64,000 nucleotides of DNA, from NCBI RefSeq assembly GCF_964340395.1, contig NC_135558.1:5009501-5073500 (forward strand), given 5' to 3'. The notes below the pieces were generated by a model, which did no database searches, had not been told where the DNA came from, and saw only the letters and a list, made by a program, of their open reading frames with translations. Shown here one piece after another: positions 1 to 16,021 of the stretch (its first letter is position 1; each line of letters starts with the position of its first letter). The translations under genes and the position numbers were made by a program. This DNA comes from Glandiceps talaboti. Taxonomy: Eukaryota > Hemichordata > Enteropneusta > Spengelidae.

Positions 1-499
1 GGTTGTCTTTCACAGAATAATTAACTAGCTCCCAAAACCTTGCCATTAGCCCATTAGTACAGAATGTGTGTAGCTGTGGGGAAGTAACATTCTCGTTAAT
101 GTTCTCTAAGCTTGTTGATTGACAGCCTTACAATGAAAGTCACAGCGTTTACAAATGTATTCACAAATATATGTTGATATGCATGTTTGGATGTACAAGT
201 AGTGCTTGTGTTTGGAGTATGTCAAGTAGTTAACACGATTTCAAAACTCATACTCATCCCAAGTTCAGACCACAATGTTGAATTTAGCTCATTTGAATGA
301 TGTCAGAGTTCATTTGAGAAAAAGTCTTCAGTCTGTTATGCATGTAAATTTCTGCTCGGAAATAAAGTATTATTTGAGCATCCATAATTATAGTCAAGTT
401 TTTGGAACGGGGGACCCTGAAGCAGCATCTGTGTATGTATACATGTGAATTGAATGGCTGGTGTGCTTTCTAACAAAAATAAAATATTCAGTGTACTTA

Positions 500-5245
<4,746 letters not shown>

Positions 5246-5990
5246 ATTGATGAATCAGCTATGTTGAATGGCGACTTGTGGTCGTCAGCGCGGAGAGGGC
5301 ATCCTCGATATTGAAAACGAGGCGGGGAACCCCGAGAGAACCCTAACATGCCTAAGGGGTTCGTATCGTGTTTTCATTACTCCAGGGATCCACCTGCCTT
5401 CGAAAGATACTTTCTACACACAAAATACATGTCATTGTTGGGTGAAATGGGAAAACTGTGATGACAGGCAGACTCTATCTGCCAACCTACTAGAAGAAAT
5501 GCAAATGGATGGGTTGAAAGTTTGCTCGCTCGCGAGTTGTGGGAGGTTTATGTGAGCGCCCTCTTGTGGTCATATGAGGTACTATGTGATGGACACGTTT
5601 TCATAACACACAGTGATATACTATTACTAGTACATTGTATATGTTTCCCCGAACTAATGTATAAATATTCCACATATGATAAAATGTTACTATTACCGTA
5701 CGTAAACACAAGTTCCCAGTGCTGCAGTGGATAAAATACTCGTGAACACACCACCCATGCGCCATAGTTGATTGCATAATAAATAGAAGATCTGAGTAGA
5801 GTGGTTAACTTACGTAACTGAATCATTTTTGTAATCAGAACTATAAAGTCATTTTTTATTGTCTTTTAATAAAAGAAAAAAAATTGTAGACATCAAATCC
5901 TAAGCCTGTGTTATAGGCCCAGGTTCAATTCCTATCGAGTTCGATAATTTTATTTTTTACAGATGATCAGTGATTTTATAGAGATAGGTT
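5246..5990. other. QTRT2 5' flank, no supported gene
   Basis: This contains the presumed 5' UTR and promoter of QTRT2. Open frames on both strands (5268-5555, 5548-5826) lack homology, splice structure or a convincing start context. No TATA box or CpG-rich block stands out. Confidence 0.5.
5895..5940 (+). repeat. tRNA-like B-box fragment (possible SINE remnant), copy 1
   Basis: The stretch reads AAGCCTGTGTTATAG then CCAGGTTCAATTCC, close to an RNA polymerase III B box (GGTTCRANNCC). A related stretch occurs about 700 bp downstream at 6595-6640. No intact A box is recognisable, so this is at most a decayed tRNA-derived SINE. Confidence 0.3.
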
Positions 5991-5999
5991 TAATATAAC

Positions 6000-6089
6000 C
6001 ACAGGTACTCGAATCAATGTGTAGAAAAAAAATGTATTTATATACATATTTTTTTTTTTAAATCATACATATTGATTCGAGTACCTGTG
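6000..6089. mobile_element. 90-bp foldback MITE with 8-9-bp target duplication
   Basis: Arms of about 23 bp (CACAGGTACTCGAATCAAT at the left, its inverse complement at 6067-6089) surround an AT-rich loop of about 44 nt, with a single mismatch in the arms. AATATAAC(C) is directly repeated on both sides (5992-6000 and 6090-6098). The termini plus 8-9-bp duplication fit a hAT or Mutator-type non-autonomous element. It has no coding capacity. Confidence 0.7.
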
Positions 6090-6594
6090 AATATAACCAT
6101 GATATAACATAGGTAAACACACATGGGGAGTAGTGGTTACACACAGAACTGCCCTTAGAGGATTATGGCTAATCTATGCAAATGCAGGAAATTCAAACTG
6201 CTGTATGGAGCACTAGCTTCTGGGTCTTGTTTTCAGCATTTTTTTCTGTGCTCCGAGAAACACACAGGTCATGTATCATGTACAAATTGTGAATTTCTTA
6301 GGATGGTAACTCGATTCACATATTAGTTGAAAATCAATGCTTGTTTCATAGAATGAAAAAACCTTTCAAAATGAGACAAATTCCCCTGCAAACAGCTGTT
6401 TAGACTGTGTGTCACTCAGGATTATTCAAATATGCAGCATTTGCATGTGAACAACCCAGATAGGGAATGTTTATATTTTGGTGATTACTTGCCAGTGAGT
6501 CATCACTGTGACATTAGTTCTCCACCTCCAAAGGTACAGTCAGTCATATGCAAAATAGGGTCCCAGGCACAGGCAGTCGTATCTACTTCAAAAA

Positions 6595-6640
6595 CTAAGC
6601 CTGTATCACAGTTCCAGGTTCGATTCCCCCATTAGGATTT
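6595..6640 (+). repeat. tRNA-like B-box fragment (possible SINE remnant), copy 2
   Basis: The stretch reads AAGCCTGTATCACAG then CCAGGTTCGATTCC, matching the B-box consensus better than copy 1. No A box at the expected distance could be recognised. Confidence 0.3.
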
Positions 6641-7219
6641 GAGAATTTAGGTAGAGGTATAGGTATATGTATTGGTATAAAAATACTTCCATACACATTT
6701 AATTTGAGATGTATTTATTCATAACTAAAATGTACAATTTTACAAATTACAGATTTTAAAATCAAGGCAAGTTTGAACCCAATATTACACATTGATGGAT
6801 AAAATATCATGCAAAAAATAAGACAACAGAAGAAGACATTTTCCAATCAAAGTAAGGAACTCATTGAATCTTTAACTAGATGTAACATCTTTCTGACATA
6901 AAAAATTGGCAATGGAACATACAATGAACCAGGCGATACAATATTACATAGCATGAACATTTCTGATTCAAATCCATAGAAATAAAAATACAGCTCACAA
7001 AAAATAAATCTATTGTCTGATACAGCCATAAGAGGAGTTTAAAATTATCATAATTTGTTATAACACCCATTGCACAAGTATCATGCTGTGGCTTTGAAAA
7101 ACTAGTCATCTCCTTGTCACACTATTAAACTCCTAAAACTTTGCTCACAGACATCCATAAGTCTGAAAGGTTCAGCCATTAGTTTGCATATGTAATCACA
7201 CTCGCTACCTTGCATTATA
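6641..7219. other. Noncoding, nothing recognised
   Basis: AT-rich DNA. The overlapping open frames at 6847-7109 on the minus strand are rich in F/Y/C and look like chance frames. Confidence 0.5.
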
Positions 7220-7581
7220 TAAGGCCAAATAAAAAAGTTGTTTGGTTCCGGTTACCTGACCCAACTAGTTTTTCATGCTGACCCTAAACTTTTTTTATGT
7301 ATTTAAAAAAAAAATAATAATAATAAAATAGTGAAAATTGTGAAGTCTCGCAAGAAATAGTGCATGCGGAAACCGAAAACTATTCTCCCAATCTGTAATG
7401 GCTGTACATCTGATAGGAAGAAATGAACAACACAAAGACTATTTTGAAAAAAATGGAAAACCTGAACTAGATACTCACACATGAGAAAAAAAATATAATA
7501 AAATAAAATAAAAAATCTACTTAACCACACCTATTTTAAAATTGAATGTAATCGGAACCACACAATTTTTTTTATGCCTAA
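7220..7581 (+). mobile_element. GGTTCCGGTTAC MITE family, copy 1 (full length)
   Basis: This copy is about 360 bp with long terminal inverted repeats. The left end reads AAGGCCAAATAAAAAAG then TTTGGTTCCGGTTAC; the right end is the inverse complement with differences (GTAATCGGAACCACAC then a T-rich stretch and GCCTAA). It shares its interior (for example CAATCTGTAATGGCTGTACA) with copies at 36079-36374 and 56621-56991. It contains no transposase. Confidence 0.75.
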
Positions 7582-8061
7582 GCGGAAGGGATGGCTGGAT
7601 CTTTCAGGCCTTGACATACATGTACATGGTCACAGCACGCAACATGATACAACATACACAAATAAACACACACTTTATAAAATATAACACAATAAACCAA
7701 ACTTAAAATTCAGAATAAATACCCACTCTCATCCATATATCTATAAAAATAAATAGCTAACAACAAATGATCTTCATGTCTTTTATAGTCAAAGTGAGCA
7801 CAACAAAAACAAATGACGGTGAAGTCATTGAAAACCTTGAGGTTTTTCATTACCAGAAAATATTATGGGGCACCAAGTGTGTAGATAAGCATGGTTCTAC
7901 ATAATATTCTCTCTTAATTTGTACACAGTCACCTCATCATAGCAAACTCATCAGACATACCAGTGTGAGCTAAGACCTAAGGGAAGTGTTACTGGTGGTG
8001 TTTATACTGTAACATGTACCTGTATAATGGGATTTTCAGACATTCTATACCAGCAATCCAT

Positions 8062-8096
<35 letters not shown>

Positions 8097-9090
8097 TACA
8101 TGGCTGTCAAGGATACATGATTGTGTAGTGTTTATTTTGTAGATGTAAGCAAACTTTATGTCTGTAGCTTTTGTTTTTCATGATACAACTTGCAAGATAT
8201 TGAGCAGGTATCCTAATATTTGAAAAATACTGTTGAATTCGTCTCTTCTTTGCAATTTTTATTTGTTAAACTTTCAATTTTTTCCTGATTCTTCAGGACC
8301 AACACCACATTGTCATTTGTCTTGGTAGTACAAATTATTTTTACATATCATTCTTGTCTTTGACCCTAAGTCCTTACTTGATACAGCATACATGGATTGT
8401 ATGACACAGTTATAAGATGCTGTATAAAGAGGAAAAAGTTTGATTTATGCCCAGGAATAGATTTTCATGTTGAAAGCCAAAGCATTCAACATTGGTGAAG
8501 TAACCGAACATAAGTTCACTGACTTCAAAGATGTTGAACTGATTAATGGATTAATGCCATCCACATCATTGAGGATGAGATTGAGAGAGAAAGCATTTAT
8601 ATTGTTACTATGCCAATCTTTAATCAATAGCAAATGGAATGAAAGTTTTTATATGAGACATGGACCTATCAATGGTACCACTATATTATGGGTATTTTAA
8701 TACCCATATGTAAAAGAACCATGCACAGAAATGGGAAATAACAGAAAGCAAGAAGAAATTGAATATTGCTGAAAGCCTTAAGGGTGATGTACTTGAAGCA
8801 ATACAGGTAATTAATGTCTTGGCCCAAAGTCAAAGCAAGAGACTATCTTGATATGCACTAGAAGGAGTGTTTGATTCTGAGGAAACAAGAGAGGAGACAT
8901 TCCATGTACAAGACGAAGGTACCTGCTGTGCCTTCAGCAATTTTGCTGACAGGCAGTAATAAAAGGAGGCATCGTTGAAGGGAGAGCTGACTTTTATACA
9001 CTTGAATAGCTTGTGCAGCAAACATTAGAGTTACACTACAAATGTACAGGAGGTCAATGACCCAGAGCACACAACATTCAAACAGATGGC
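7582..9090. other. Noncoding with a (CA)n tract
   Basis: It holds a (CA)16 microsatellite at 8063-8094 and a short perfect palindrome at 8686-8707 (TATGGGTATT/AATACCCATA). The open frame at 8467-8700 has no match I recognise and no splice context; it may be decayed transposon DNA upstream of the Gypsy remnant. Confidence 0.5.
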
Positions 9091-9099
9091 ATTATGAAA

Positions 9100-10119
9100 C
9101 TATACCCTCAGAATATGCATATGATATATTCATTTTAAAAGGATACAACAATGACCAAAGTTTGCATACCTTCACTCTACTGGACAGGCTGAACAATGGT
9201 TTGTATCTTTACCAGAAGACATTGCCGTCAACTGGACTTACGTACAACAGGCTTTCATAGGGCGTTTTCAAGATAGGGTCCAAGATGGAAGGTGGACCAG
9301 CAATTGCAGAGAATCAAAGTGGCGATGAGAATATTGAACAATATGCATCTTGTGTAAGGGACATATTGTGTCGTTATGGTAGAGATATTAATGGCGAGGA
9401 AATCTTGAGTATTTTTTTTTGCAGGGGATGAGACGTTCGTTATTTGGACCTGTTGTTCTGAAAGAGCCAATGAGCTTCAGAGAAGCAGTGAATTTTGCAC
9501 GTTTAGCAGAAATGGTACAGGATTTGGATGGCCAGAGGACAACAGGAGATGAAAAGTCAACATCGGATCAAGGCACCAGCAACCATGACATCCTTCAGCA
9601 AACATGTGACTCTCTTACTGACACACTCAACTTGAATACCCGTCTACATGAACAGCTTATTTCAAAGATGACAGCACAAGACAAGCCATACAGGGACAAT
9701 CAACATTTCACAAGTCATGCGGTAAGACAGAACACTTTCAAATCTGATCCATACTCTCGAGAACTTGAGAATAATAGAAATGGACCAACTTATGGAGGTC
9801 AACAGATCAGATCAGGTGAACCAGTATGTCGATTATGTAACAGGCCAGGACACACTAGCCCTTCATGTGTAATGCACAGTGATCGTCGATTAAATAGTAA
9901 TACATGTAATGCTAACTTGTCTATTAATTCACCTACGCTTAGCAGTATTAGTACAGATAAGATGCATAATAGCAATTTGATTAATGTTAAGATTTATGGT
10001 AAGAATGTTACTGCTTTAGTCGATACAGGTGTTTCAGTTACAGTAGCTACGACTAAATTGTTCAAAGAAATACCAGAACTTAGACATGTACAAATAGTGA
10101 AGTCATCTTCATTCTTCTA
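9100..10119 (+). pseudogene. Ty3/Gypsy retrotransposon gag and protease N-terminal part, broken
   Basis: Gag-like protein is readable from about 9180 (AEQWFVSLPEDIAV) through ENIEQYASCVRDILCRYG, then MRRSLFGPVVLKEP and FREAVNFARLAE. A run of nine T at about 9410-9419 shifts the frame. A CCHC zinc knuckle (CRLCNRPGHTSPSC) lies at about 9828-9870. It is followed by the start of an aspartic protease with the active-site LVDTG at about 10015-10030. The frame is then cut at about 10120 by a LINE 3' fragment. This encodes the structural and protease part of a retrotransposon, not a host gene. The element continues at 10306 and 11610. Confidence 0.8.
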
Positions 10120-10297
10120 GTTCTGTGTAGCCCTTATTGCTGTTGATGCATATGAACTCTGAAGTGGAGCCAAACTTGATTAGCGAAAAGCTATTTTTTT
10201 GACTCCCAATTGCCAATTTGTATAATTATTTATTTCCTGTCATTATGTAATTGTCACTTACTTTAAATTGGCAATAAAATGAATGAATGAATGAATC
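10120..10297 (+). mobile_element. LINE 3'-end fragment inserted in the Gypsy protease
   Basis: About 180 bp that splits the protease frame. It ends in AATTGGCAATAAAATGAAT with a short (GAAT)n tail at 10281-10297, a 3' end typical of CR1/L2-type non-LTR retrotransposons. It has no coding capacity. Confidence 0.55.
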
Positions 10298-10305
10298 TCG
10301 TGATT

Positions 10306-10697
10306 ATATAACGTAGCTTCGGGTTAAAGCTTAAAGGTTTAATTAATATTCCGGGTATTGTAAATAATCGTAGTATCCTTATGCCAGCTCACCTTATAGA
10401 CAATCTTAATAAGCCACTAATCATAGGTGTCGATTTCATGAAAACACATAGAGCAATTATAGATATGGCCAAGAATAAATTGCGCCTTCGTTCGAAGCTA
10501 TTCATGCGATCAGCTGACAAATATTTAATTCCGGCAAAATCAGAATGTATTATATCTGCGCGGCTTCCATCTCATGTTGGTAATGGTATACTTGGCACCA
10601 TGCCTAATATTAAATCTTTGAGTCACCTTGGCTTAGTAACAGCACTGGCTAAAACTGAGAATGATTTGGTCCCAATTAGAATTACTAATGAACAAAA
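10306..10697 (+). pseudogene. Ty3/Gypsy protease C-terminal part
   Basis: This continues the interrupted protease. LIIGVDFMKTHRAIIDM matches the conserved C-terminal (I/L)LGxDF(L/M) block of Gypsy proteases. The frame continues to about 10697, where a second LINE fragment begins. Confidence 0.7.
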
Positions 10698-11609
10698 CTG
10701 AAGTTATGCTACTAGGGACAAAATAACAATTAGCTAAAGTAACAAGTAAGCATATTACTGTCGGGAATAATCAGATCAAAATAGTTGACCATGTCCGCAA
10801 TCTGGGAGGCTGGTTAGATTCAAATCTATCGATGGTTTGTCATGTTAACCAAATCTGTAAGAAAGTCAATCATAACTTATACAATCTCTGTCGTATTCGT
10901 AAATATCTGAATCAGAAAGCTTGTGAAACATTGGTCCATTCTCTAGTCAGTTCTTATGTTGATTATGCAAACTCCATATTGTATGGAATGCCACAGTATT
11001 TATTTGACAGATTGCAGCAAGTACAAAATAATGCCACACGAGTTGTAAAAGGTTTGAGAAAGTACAATGGAATAACACAATCTCTTATTGAGCTTCACTG
11101 GCTGCCTGTCAAGGCAAGAGTTGATTTTAAAGTAATTTTACTAGTTTTTAAGGCTTTGAATGGTAAATCACCTTTGTATATCCAGGATTCGTTCACACGT
11201 ACCAACAATTCTCGTTACAATTTACGTAACTGTAGTCAAACTCTTGTTGTACCTCGATCATATAATACACTAAATGACAGAGCACTTGCCATTTGTGGAC
11301 CAAAGCTATGGAACTCAATTCCTGGAGAACTAAATCTGATCACTGACATTGAACTTTTTAAAGGTGAACTTTTTAAAGGTGAACACATCTGTTTAAATAA
11401 TATCATAAACTGTATTAATGTATTACCACATGTCGTTTACTAAATAGTCATTTTAGCCTTTTTGTAATTATTGTAAACAATTTGTTGTTTTTAGCTTTAT
11501 TATATTGTTTTACCATGCTTTTAAATCTATTTTGTATACAGTGCTTTTGAATATTAATATATAGAAAAGGCACTTTAGAAAAAAAAAAAACTTTAAACTT
11601 TAAACTTTA
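10698..11609 (+). mobile_element. 5'-truncated CR1/Jockey-like LINE 3' end
   Basis: A reverse-transcriptase C-terminal region is readable from KTEVMLLGTK through LGGWLDSNLS, the ORF at 10832-11443 and the block IELHWLPVKARVDFKVILL, which is typical of CR1-clade LINEs. One in-frame stop lies near 10722. The copy lacks everything upstream of the RT thumb. It ends with an A-run followed by three AAACTTT-type repeats at 11580-11609, the usual short-repeat tail of this clade. It is inserted in the Gypsy element in the same orientation. Confidence 0.8.
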
Positions 11610-12432
11610 ATGCAAGTGACAATGATGTTACTTTGAGGTGGAATACAAGGCTAGGTGTTTTTAAACCACTATCTGATGATGATGATCAATTGTATAATAC
11701 TGACTCGGGCGCTAATCAGACGTATCTCCCTATTGCTAGTCCTTTGACACATGAACAGAGAGAAGCCTTTTCTGATTTTGACTGGACTGATCATGACTTA
11801 TCTGACAAACAACTTGACAGATTACAGTCAGTTCTTTGGCAGAATAGGGGTGCTTTCATTGATAAATCAGGGACATTGGGTTATTGTGATATAATTAATC
11901 ATAGGATTGAATTACATGAAAATGCAAAACCTGTCTCTAGGCCACCATAACGTGTTTCCCCAGACAAATGCAAAGAAATAAGGTCTCAGTTAGATAATTT
12001 ACTTGGCCAGGGCATTATTAAACCTTCAACTTCACAGTATAGTAGTCCACTGGTCAAGAAACCGTCAGATGCGTATAGATTAGTTATTGATTATAGGGAA
12101 TAAGCAGACTGTGCCTATCGTATTTCTCTTGCCAGGTTTACAAGATTGTCTTGACATGATAGGAGATAAGTCTCCTAAATATTTCACTTTCCTTGATATG
12201 ACGTCTGGGTTTTGGCAGTTGGCAATAGATGAGAGGGATTCCCACAAAATGGCATTGTCAGCTTAGATGGGAAATATGAATGGAATACTTTACCTCAAGG
12301 ATTACGTAATTCTAGTGCTTCGTTTCAACAGACAATGCAGCATTTGTTCAGAGAATTAATTTGGAGCCATCTCATCATATATATTGATGATCTTGTGGTA
12401 TGTAGTGATACTTTTGATAGTCATCAATCTGA
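11610..12432 (+). pseudogene. Ty3/Gypsy reverse transcriptase, broken
   Basis: The RT part of the same Gypsy copy follows the LINE insertion. Readable blocks are LGYCDIINHRIELHE, then after a stop at 11948 the stretch LLGQGIIKPSTSQYSSPLV and YRLVIDYRE, then FTFLDMTSGFWQLAIDE, WNTLPQGLRNSSASFQQ and finally LIIYIDDLVV with the YIDD catalytic box at about 12380-12391. At least two stops and two frame changes make it inactive. It is truncated just after the YIDD box by the pogo-type element. RNase H and integrase are absent. Confidence 0.85.
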
Positions 12433-13352
12433 TTAAAATCCGATGTGGAGAAAACGTCTAAATGCTTTATTTACCTCTATTTCCATCGTTTTCATCGATT
12501 TCATAAACAGTAAAGGAAAGTTGGTGAAGGGCAACACTCAGAAGCAGAAGTTGAGGGAGAGTGACAGTATAACTTTCAACTTGTCTTGGTATAACCGTAC
12601 CAATCCAGGCATCCATATGCATCATATGTCAAAACCAAACAGAGAAACTTCTGAAATACTAGTATGTAAACAATTTGAAAGAAGTGACCGACAGTTTGAA
12701 GACCAAACTGCATTGATACCAGTGTAGAACTACCATAAGCTATTGCAAATGGTGATGTCAATGAGAAACTGAACTGGTAGAGCAACGTATGTCACAGAGT
12801 TATCAGCAAGTACTTTTTGACTGGGCCAGACATATACCAAAGTTTAAGGCATGACCTAGATGAAGAGACACAGGAAGAGCATTCACGACACATGCAGCTG
12901 AATGAACAAAAGTGGAAAAAATACAACAAAATGCTGGCTAATGTCAAGTTTATCCCACCACGTTCGACAAGCTATCTGCAGCCAATTGATGTTAATGTCA
13001 ACACACCATTTAAGGCAGCACTCCGACAAGAATGGAACCGCTGGTTCATCAATGGACCCCGAGAACGTACAGCAAAGGGGTACAGGAGAAGCCCATTGTG
13101 GGAAAAAATATTCGGCTTCGTCCAGACTGCTGTCGACAAAGTGAAGGCAAGTGTTGACTACAATGTGCGTTTGAATGTTGTGGTATAGCAAGTTTGAGGC
13201 AGACAGTACCACGAGAACGTGTAAACACTCGGCTGCAGAAAGTACTGAGTTGTACCGACTTTTACATGTGTCTAGGATGCACATGTTGTAACAGAAAATT
13301 ACAGAAAATTGATAGATGTGCATTATTTTACAATTTCTAACAAAAATGACTT
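12433..13352 (+). mobile_element. pogo/Tigger-type DNA transposon remnant, copy 1
   Basis: A broken transposase is readable as LANVKFIPPRSTSYLQPIDV, then FKAALRQEWNRWF and GYRRSPLWEKIFGFVQTAVD at 12817-13188. The PPxxTSxLQPxD block is the hallmark of the DDE domain end in pogo/Tigger and CENP-B-related transposases. Upstream parts are frameshifted (INSKGKLVKGNT near 12500). Relative to copy 2 it lacks about 780 bp at position 12490. It sits directly after the Gypsy YIDD box. Confidence 0.75.
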
Positions 13353-13835
13353 TTCACCTTTTATCAGTTACCAAGCAAGTTTTGAGATATCAGCATAAAT
13401 CTATCCGATATTATGTGGCTGCCACATTCGGAAGTACTTAAGGAAAAGTGCTAAGGCAAAACGTCGAATAAGATAGTAACTGTTGATATAATTTGCAAAC
13501 CTGTTCTAAAAATACTCAGTATTGTAGTAATTTACAGGCACAAAGATGTCTACCTGAGTTCGAAATTTAATCACTCCAGAGGTTCAAGGACATAAGCCGA
13601 ATTGATATTGCTATAATAAGTATTCAATAACATTTTACCAAAACATTTCAGTCAATAATTTATGGATTCATCACTGCAAAACCAAAACACTGCCAACCTC
13701 AAAGTATTTGACAATTACCTGTTCACTGAAACTCATGACTCATTTCAATATTCTATTTAGTGGATTTTTCAAAAAAAAAGTGTATTAATGTGTTTATCTC
13801 TATTGAGTGTACTTACAGATCAATTTTTGTATAGG
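13353..13835. other. Noncoding, nothing recognised
   Basis: AT-rich stretch between the pogo remnant and the GC-richer ORF region; no coding signal on either strand. Confidence 0.5.
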
Positions 13836-14041
13836 GCGGATCAGAGAGAGACGATGCGGGAGACCATTAATCAAGATGAGCCGGGACGGTCTCATCTGGT
13901 CGTTGGGGCAGTGTAACGAGTCATAAAGTGCATGAGTCGTTCATGGTCGTGTCCCTACATTTAGCAATCCGGTAGAGGGGAAGGGTTAGGATAATAGGTC
14001 TACTCGGGGCTAACTCTTTGTCTTTTCTGTTGTATTGCAGG

Positions 14042-15172
14042 ATGGCAACTCGGCCGAAAACTAGTGCTGAGAGTTTTCTGACAGCTGGCGACGTCCGGGA
14101 TTTCCTGGACCGCCGGGTACTACCTTCTGCCAGAGCAGCCATTTATGGAATTTGCATGTCGAAACTAGATGAACGCTCTCAGGATGAGCTTATGATAAGA
14201 ATGTACCAACTGGCCGTAACTCTACGGAACTGGCCTTGGATAGATGAGGCCAGACTTCAAGTTCAGGGCCCTCGGAGCCTCACGTTGGCATACTTGAACT
14301 TTCCCAACCGGGATCCAAGGAAGAATGTGGTACCACGCGGACAGAGGAAGAGAGTGTCCTCTCGAGGTAACATCAATGAGAGAGGAATGGTAATGGACAT
14401 CCGGAAGCGGTTTGATCCCACTCTGGAAGTCATCCGATCCAATGAGGGAGCTGCTAGCTGTAGTCCGTTGGCAGTGGCTGTGGTGTCTCCATCTACTTCG
14501 GGCTCACCACAGTCTAGCCCGGTGTCTTTCAGCGCCTCGAAGATAAGCGACTGGGCCGAACACATGGAGAGAAACTGTCCCCTAGAGTCCAACCAGAGTG
14601 TGAAGCGGACCATACCCAAGGGCCTACTCTGGATGACACTGGAGGGCAGGGAACAAGAGAGTAGAGGGAGGAGAAGGTCACCCGGCAGAAAGGTCACTCT
14701 GCCGATGGCAGTAGGAACTCCTTGGGGAAGGACCGGACGGTCCCGAAGTGAACGTAGGGGCCGAAGACATCGTGGGATTGGCCACTGCGATTTTCCAGAA
14801 TGCAGACAGGCCACTACCCACCTAAAGCGTCATTACACCAGGTTCCACTTTCCCATCTGTATCCGGGGCAGTCCGTACATAGACAATGTTGAAGAGGCAG
14901 TCCAGGCATTGGAATTGGTGAAGGAATGGTTGATTGGTTATGGGAGCACCTTAGAGGATCTTCTCCGCTATTATGTGGAGACAGCTCTGGCACCACTTTC
15001 GCCTAACTCTGAGATCGATGAAAACTATCAGCTACTGATGTGGAGCATGAGCCGGAAGATGAAGTCCCGGATCTCTACTTTGAGTTTGCACCCTCCAAAC
15101 TGTCCGGCCGTGCTGGCACATTGGAGGATTTTAAGCTTCCTGCTGACAAAAGTCAGGCTATATTGCACGTGA
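14042..15172 (+). CDS. Uncharacterised ORF with a C2H2-like zinc finger, likely mobile-element derived
   Basis: An open frame of 376 residues starts MATRPKTSAESFLTAGDV. A good splice acceptor (TTTCTGTTGTATTGCAG) ends one base before the ATG, so the ORF may be the second exon of a spliced transcript. The N-terminal part is helical (FLDRRVLPSARAAIYGI). The middle is basic and Ser/Arg-rich (about residues 200-255). It is followed by one finger-like motif, CDFPECRQATTHLKRHY plus TRFH (C-x4-C-x9-H-x4-H). The stretch is clearly richer in G+C than its AT-rich surroundings. From about 15030 a neighbouring frame looks more protein-like, so a frameshift or exon change is likely. I do not recognise the family. 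Its location between two copies of a duplicated transposon junction suggests mobile DNA. Confidence 0.45.
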   Translation: MATRPKTSAESFLTAGDVRDFLDRRVLPSARAAIYGICMSKLDERSQDELMIRMYQLAVTLRNWPWIDEARLQVQGPRSLTLAYLNFPNRDPRKNVVPRGQRKRVSSRGNINERGMVMDIRKRFDPTLEVIRSNEGAASCSPLAVAVVSPSTSGSPQSSPVSFSASKISDWAEHMERNCPLESNQSVKRTIPKGLLWMTLEGREQESRGRRRSPGRKVTLPMAVGTPWGRTGRSRSERRGRRHRGIGHCDFPECRQATTHLKRHYTRFHFPICIRGSPYIDNVEEAVQALELVKEWLIGYGSTLEDLLRYYVETALAPLSPNSEIDENYQLLMWSMSRKMKSRISTLSLHPPNCPAVLAHWRILSFLLTKVRLYCT

Positions 15173-15390
15173 CCATCAATGGCCCACCTGTTCAAAATGC
15201 AGAGGCAGAAAACAACATAGATAAAGCTGTTGAAAGATGGGAGCAATCCAAACAGAGACGATTCCGAACAAAGATACAGTCAGAATCTAGAGAGCTTTAT
15301 GCTGATGCTTCAGTACAGGTCAATATTTCTGACGAAGACAACAATACAATTAAAGGAGAATTCCAGACCCAATTTTTTTTCGAGTTGTAA
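15030..15390 (+). pseudogene. Continuation of the zinc-finger element in another frame
   Basis: The protein-like stretch EHEPEDEVPDLYFEFAPSKL, continuing through LEDFKLPADKSQAILHV and DKAVERWEQSKQRRFRTK, begins where the upstream ORF turns into low-complexity read-through. It ends at a stop at 15388-15390. It has no start codon context of its own. It may be the frameshifted C-terminus of the preceding ORF or a separate exon. Confidence 0.35.
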
Positions 15391-15664
15391 AGGCTTTATG
15401 TTCTATTCAGTTATTATTTATCAATATATTACTTTTCATTTTTGATGCTCTCTCAGCTGTTTCAGAGTTATTTTGTCTCAAAATCACTACTTTGACACAA
15501 TCGCTAAAAACGCTGAGCAAAATGTAGATGACACATGCATGCAGCGTATGATGTCATGTAAGGCTGACATGTTCATCAGTTTAATGGTGTCCTCCATAAG
15601 GCCTTTGTTCGCAACTATACTGTGTCAATGAATTCTATTCAATTTTGCCCATTCACTCAGTACA

Positions 15665-16021
15665 ATGGTGTACACATGTGTGGTCTATGAGTGCAGCAAA
15701 AGTTCAGGGAAGCATATACGTATGCTACACAAGTTTCCGACACATCAGAAGGACACTTTAAATGCGTGGAAGTGGTTTGTTCATCGAACCCGAGCGGATT
15801 GGAAAGGGGTGACAAAATATTCCAGAATATGTAGTGACCACTTTGAAGAGAAGTGCAACGAAAACTGGACAGCTTGGAGGATGAAGGTGGCTGACATGTT
15901 ACAACTGAAAATTAGCCAAGTTCTCACAAAGTATCCAGAAGGAACTTGCCGAACTCAGGCATCGCCAGCAACTCGAATAAAAAACCTCACCAAGAATGAG
16001 TGTATATGTTGCTACGGGTAG
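15665..16021 (+). pseudogene. THAP-domain fragment
   Basis: The stretch MVYTCVVYECSKSSGKHIRM, then LHKFPTHQ, WKWFVHRTRADWKG and RICSDHFEE fits the C2CH THAP DNA-binding domain: Cys pair, LHxFP, the conserved Trp and CSxHF. THAP domains occur in P-element-type transposases and in host proteins derived from them. The AVPT box that normally closes the domain is missing, and the frame becomes unrelated after about residue 75. A neighbouring frame (15996-16337) continues with a Ser/Pro/Thr-rich stretch (RSRSPKRGSPMRT). This is most likely the decayed 5' part of a THAP transposon. Confidence 0.6.

Noticed and set aside
5268-5555. 95-codon plus-strand frame opposite the QTRT2 5' end
   Set aside because: No homology, no splice sites, and it lies in the expected QTRT2 promoter region; a divergent gene was considered but not supported.
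6847-7109. Overlapping aromatic-rich minus-strand frames
   Set aside because: Low-complexity F/Y/C composition from AT-rich DNA, without homology.
9419-12432. Possible intact retrotransposon or endogenous retrovirus
   Set aside because: Frameshifts, stops, two LINE insertions, no RNase H, integrase, envelope or LTRs found; a dead Ty3/Gypsy remnant.
12883-13323. Minus-strand frame of 146 codons
   Set aside because: Shadow of the pogo-type transposase (LANVKFIPPRSTSYLQPID on the plus strand).
14263-14814. Minus-strand frame of 183 codons
   Set aside because: Shadow of the GC-richer zinc-finger ORF, a usual by-product of GC-rich coding DNA.
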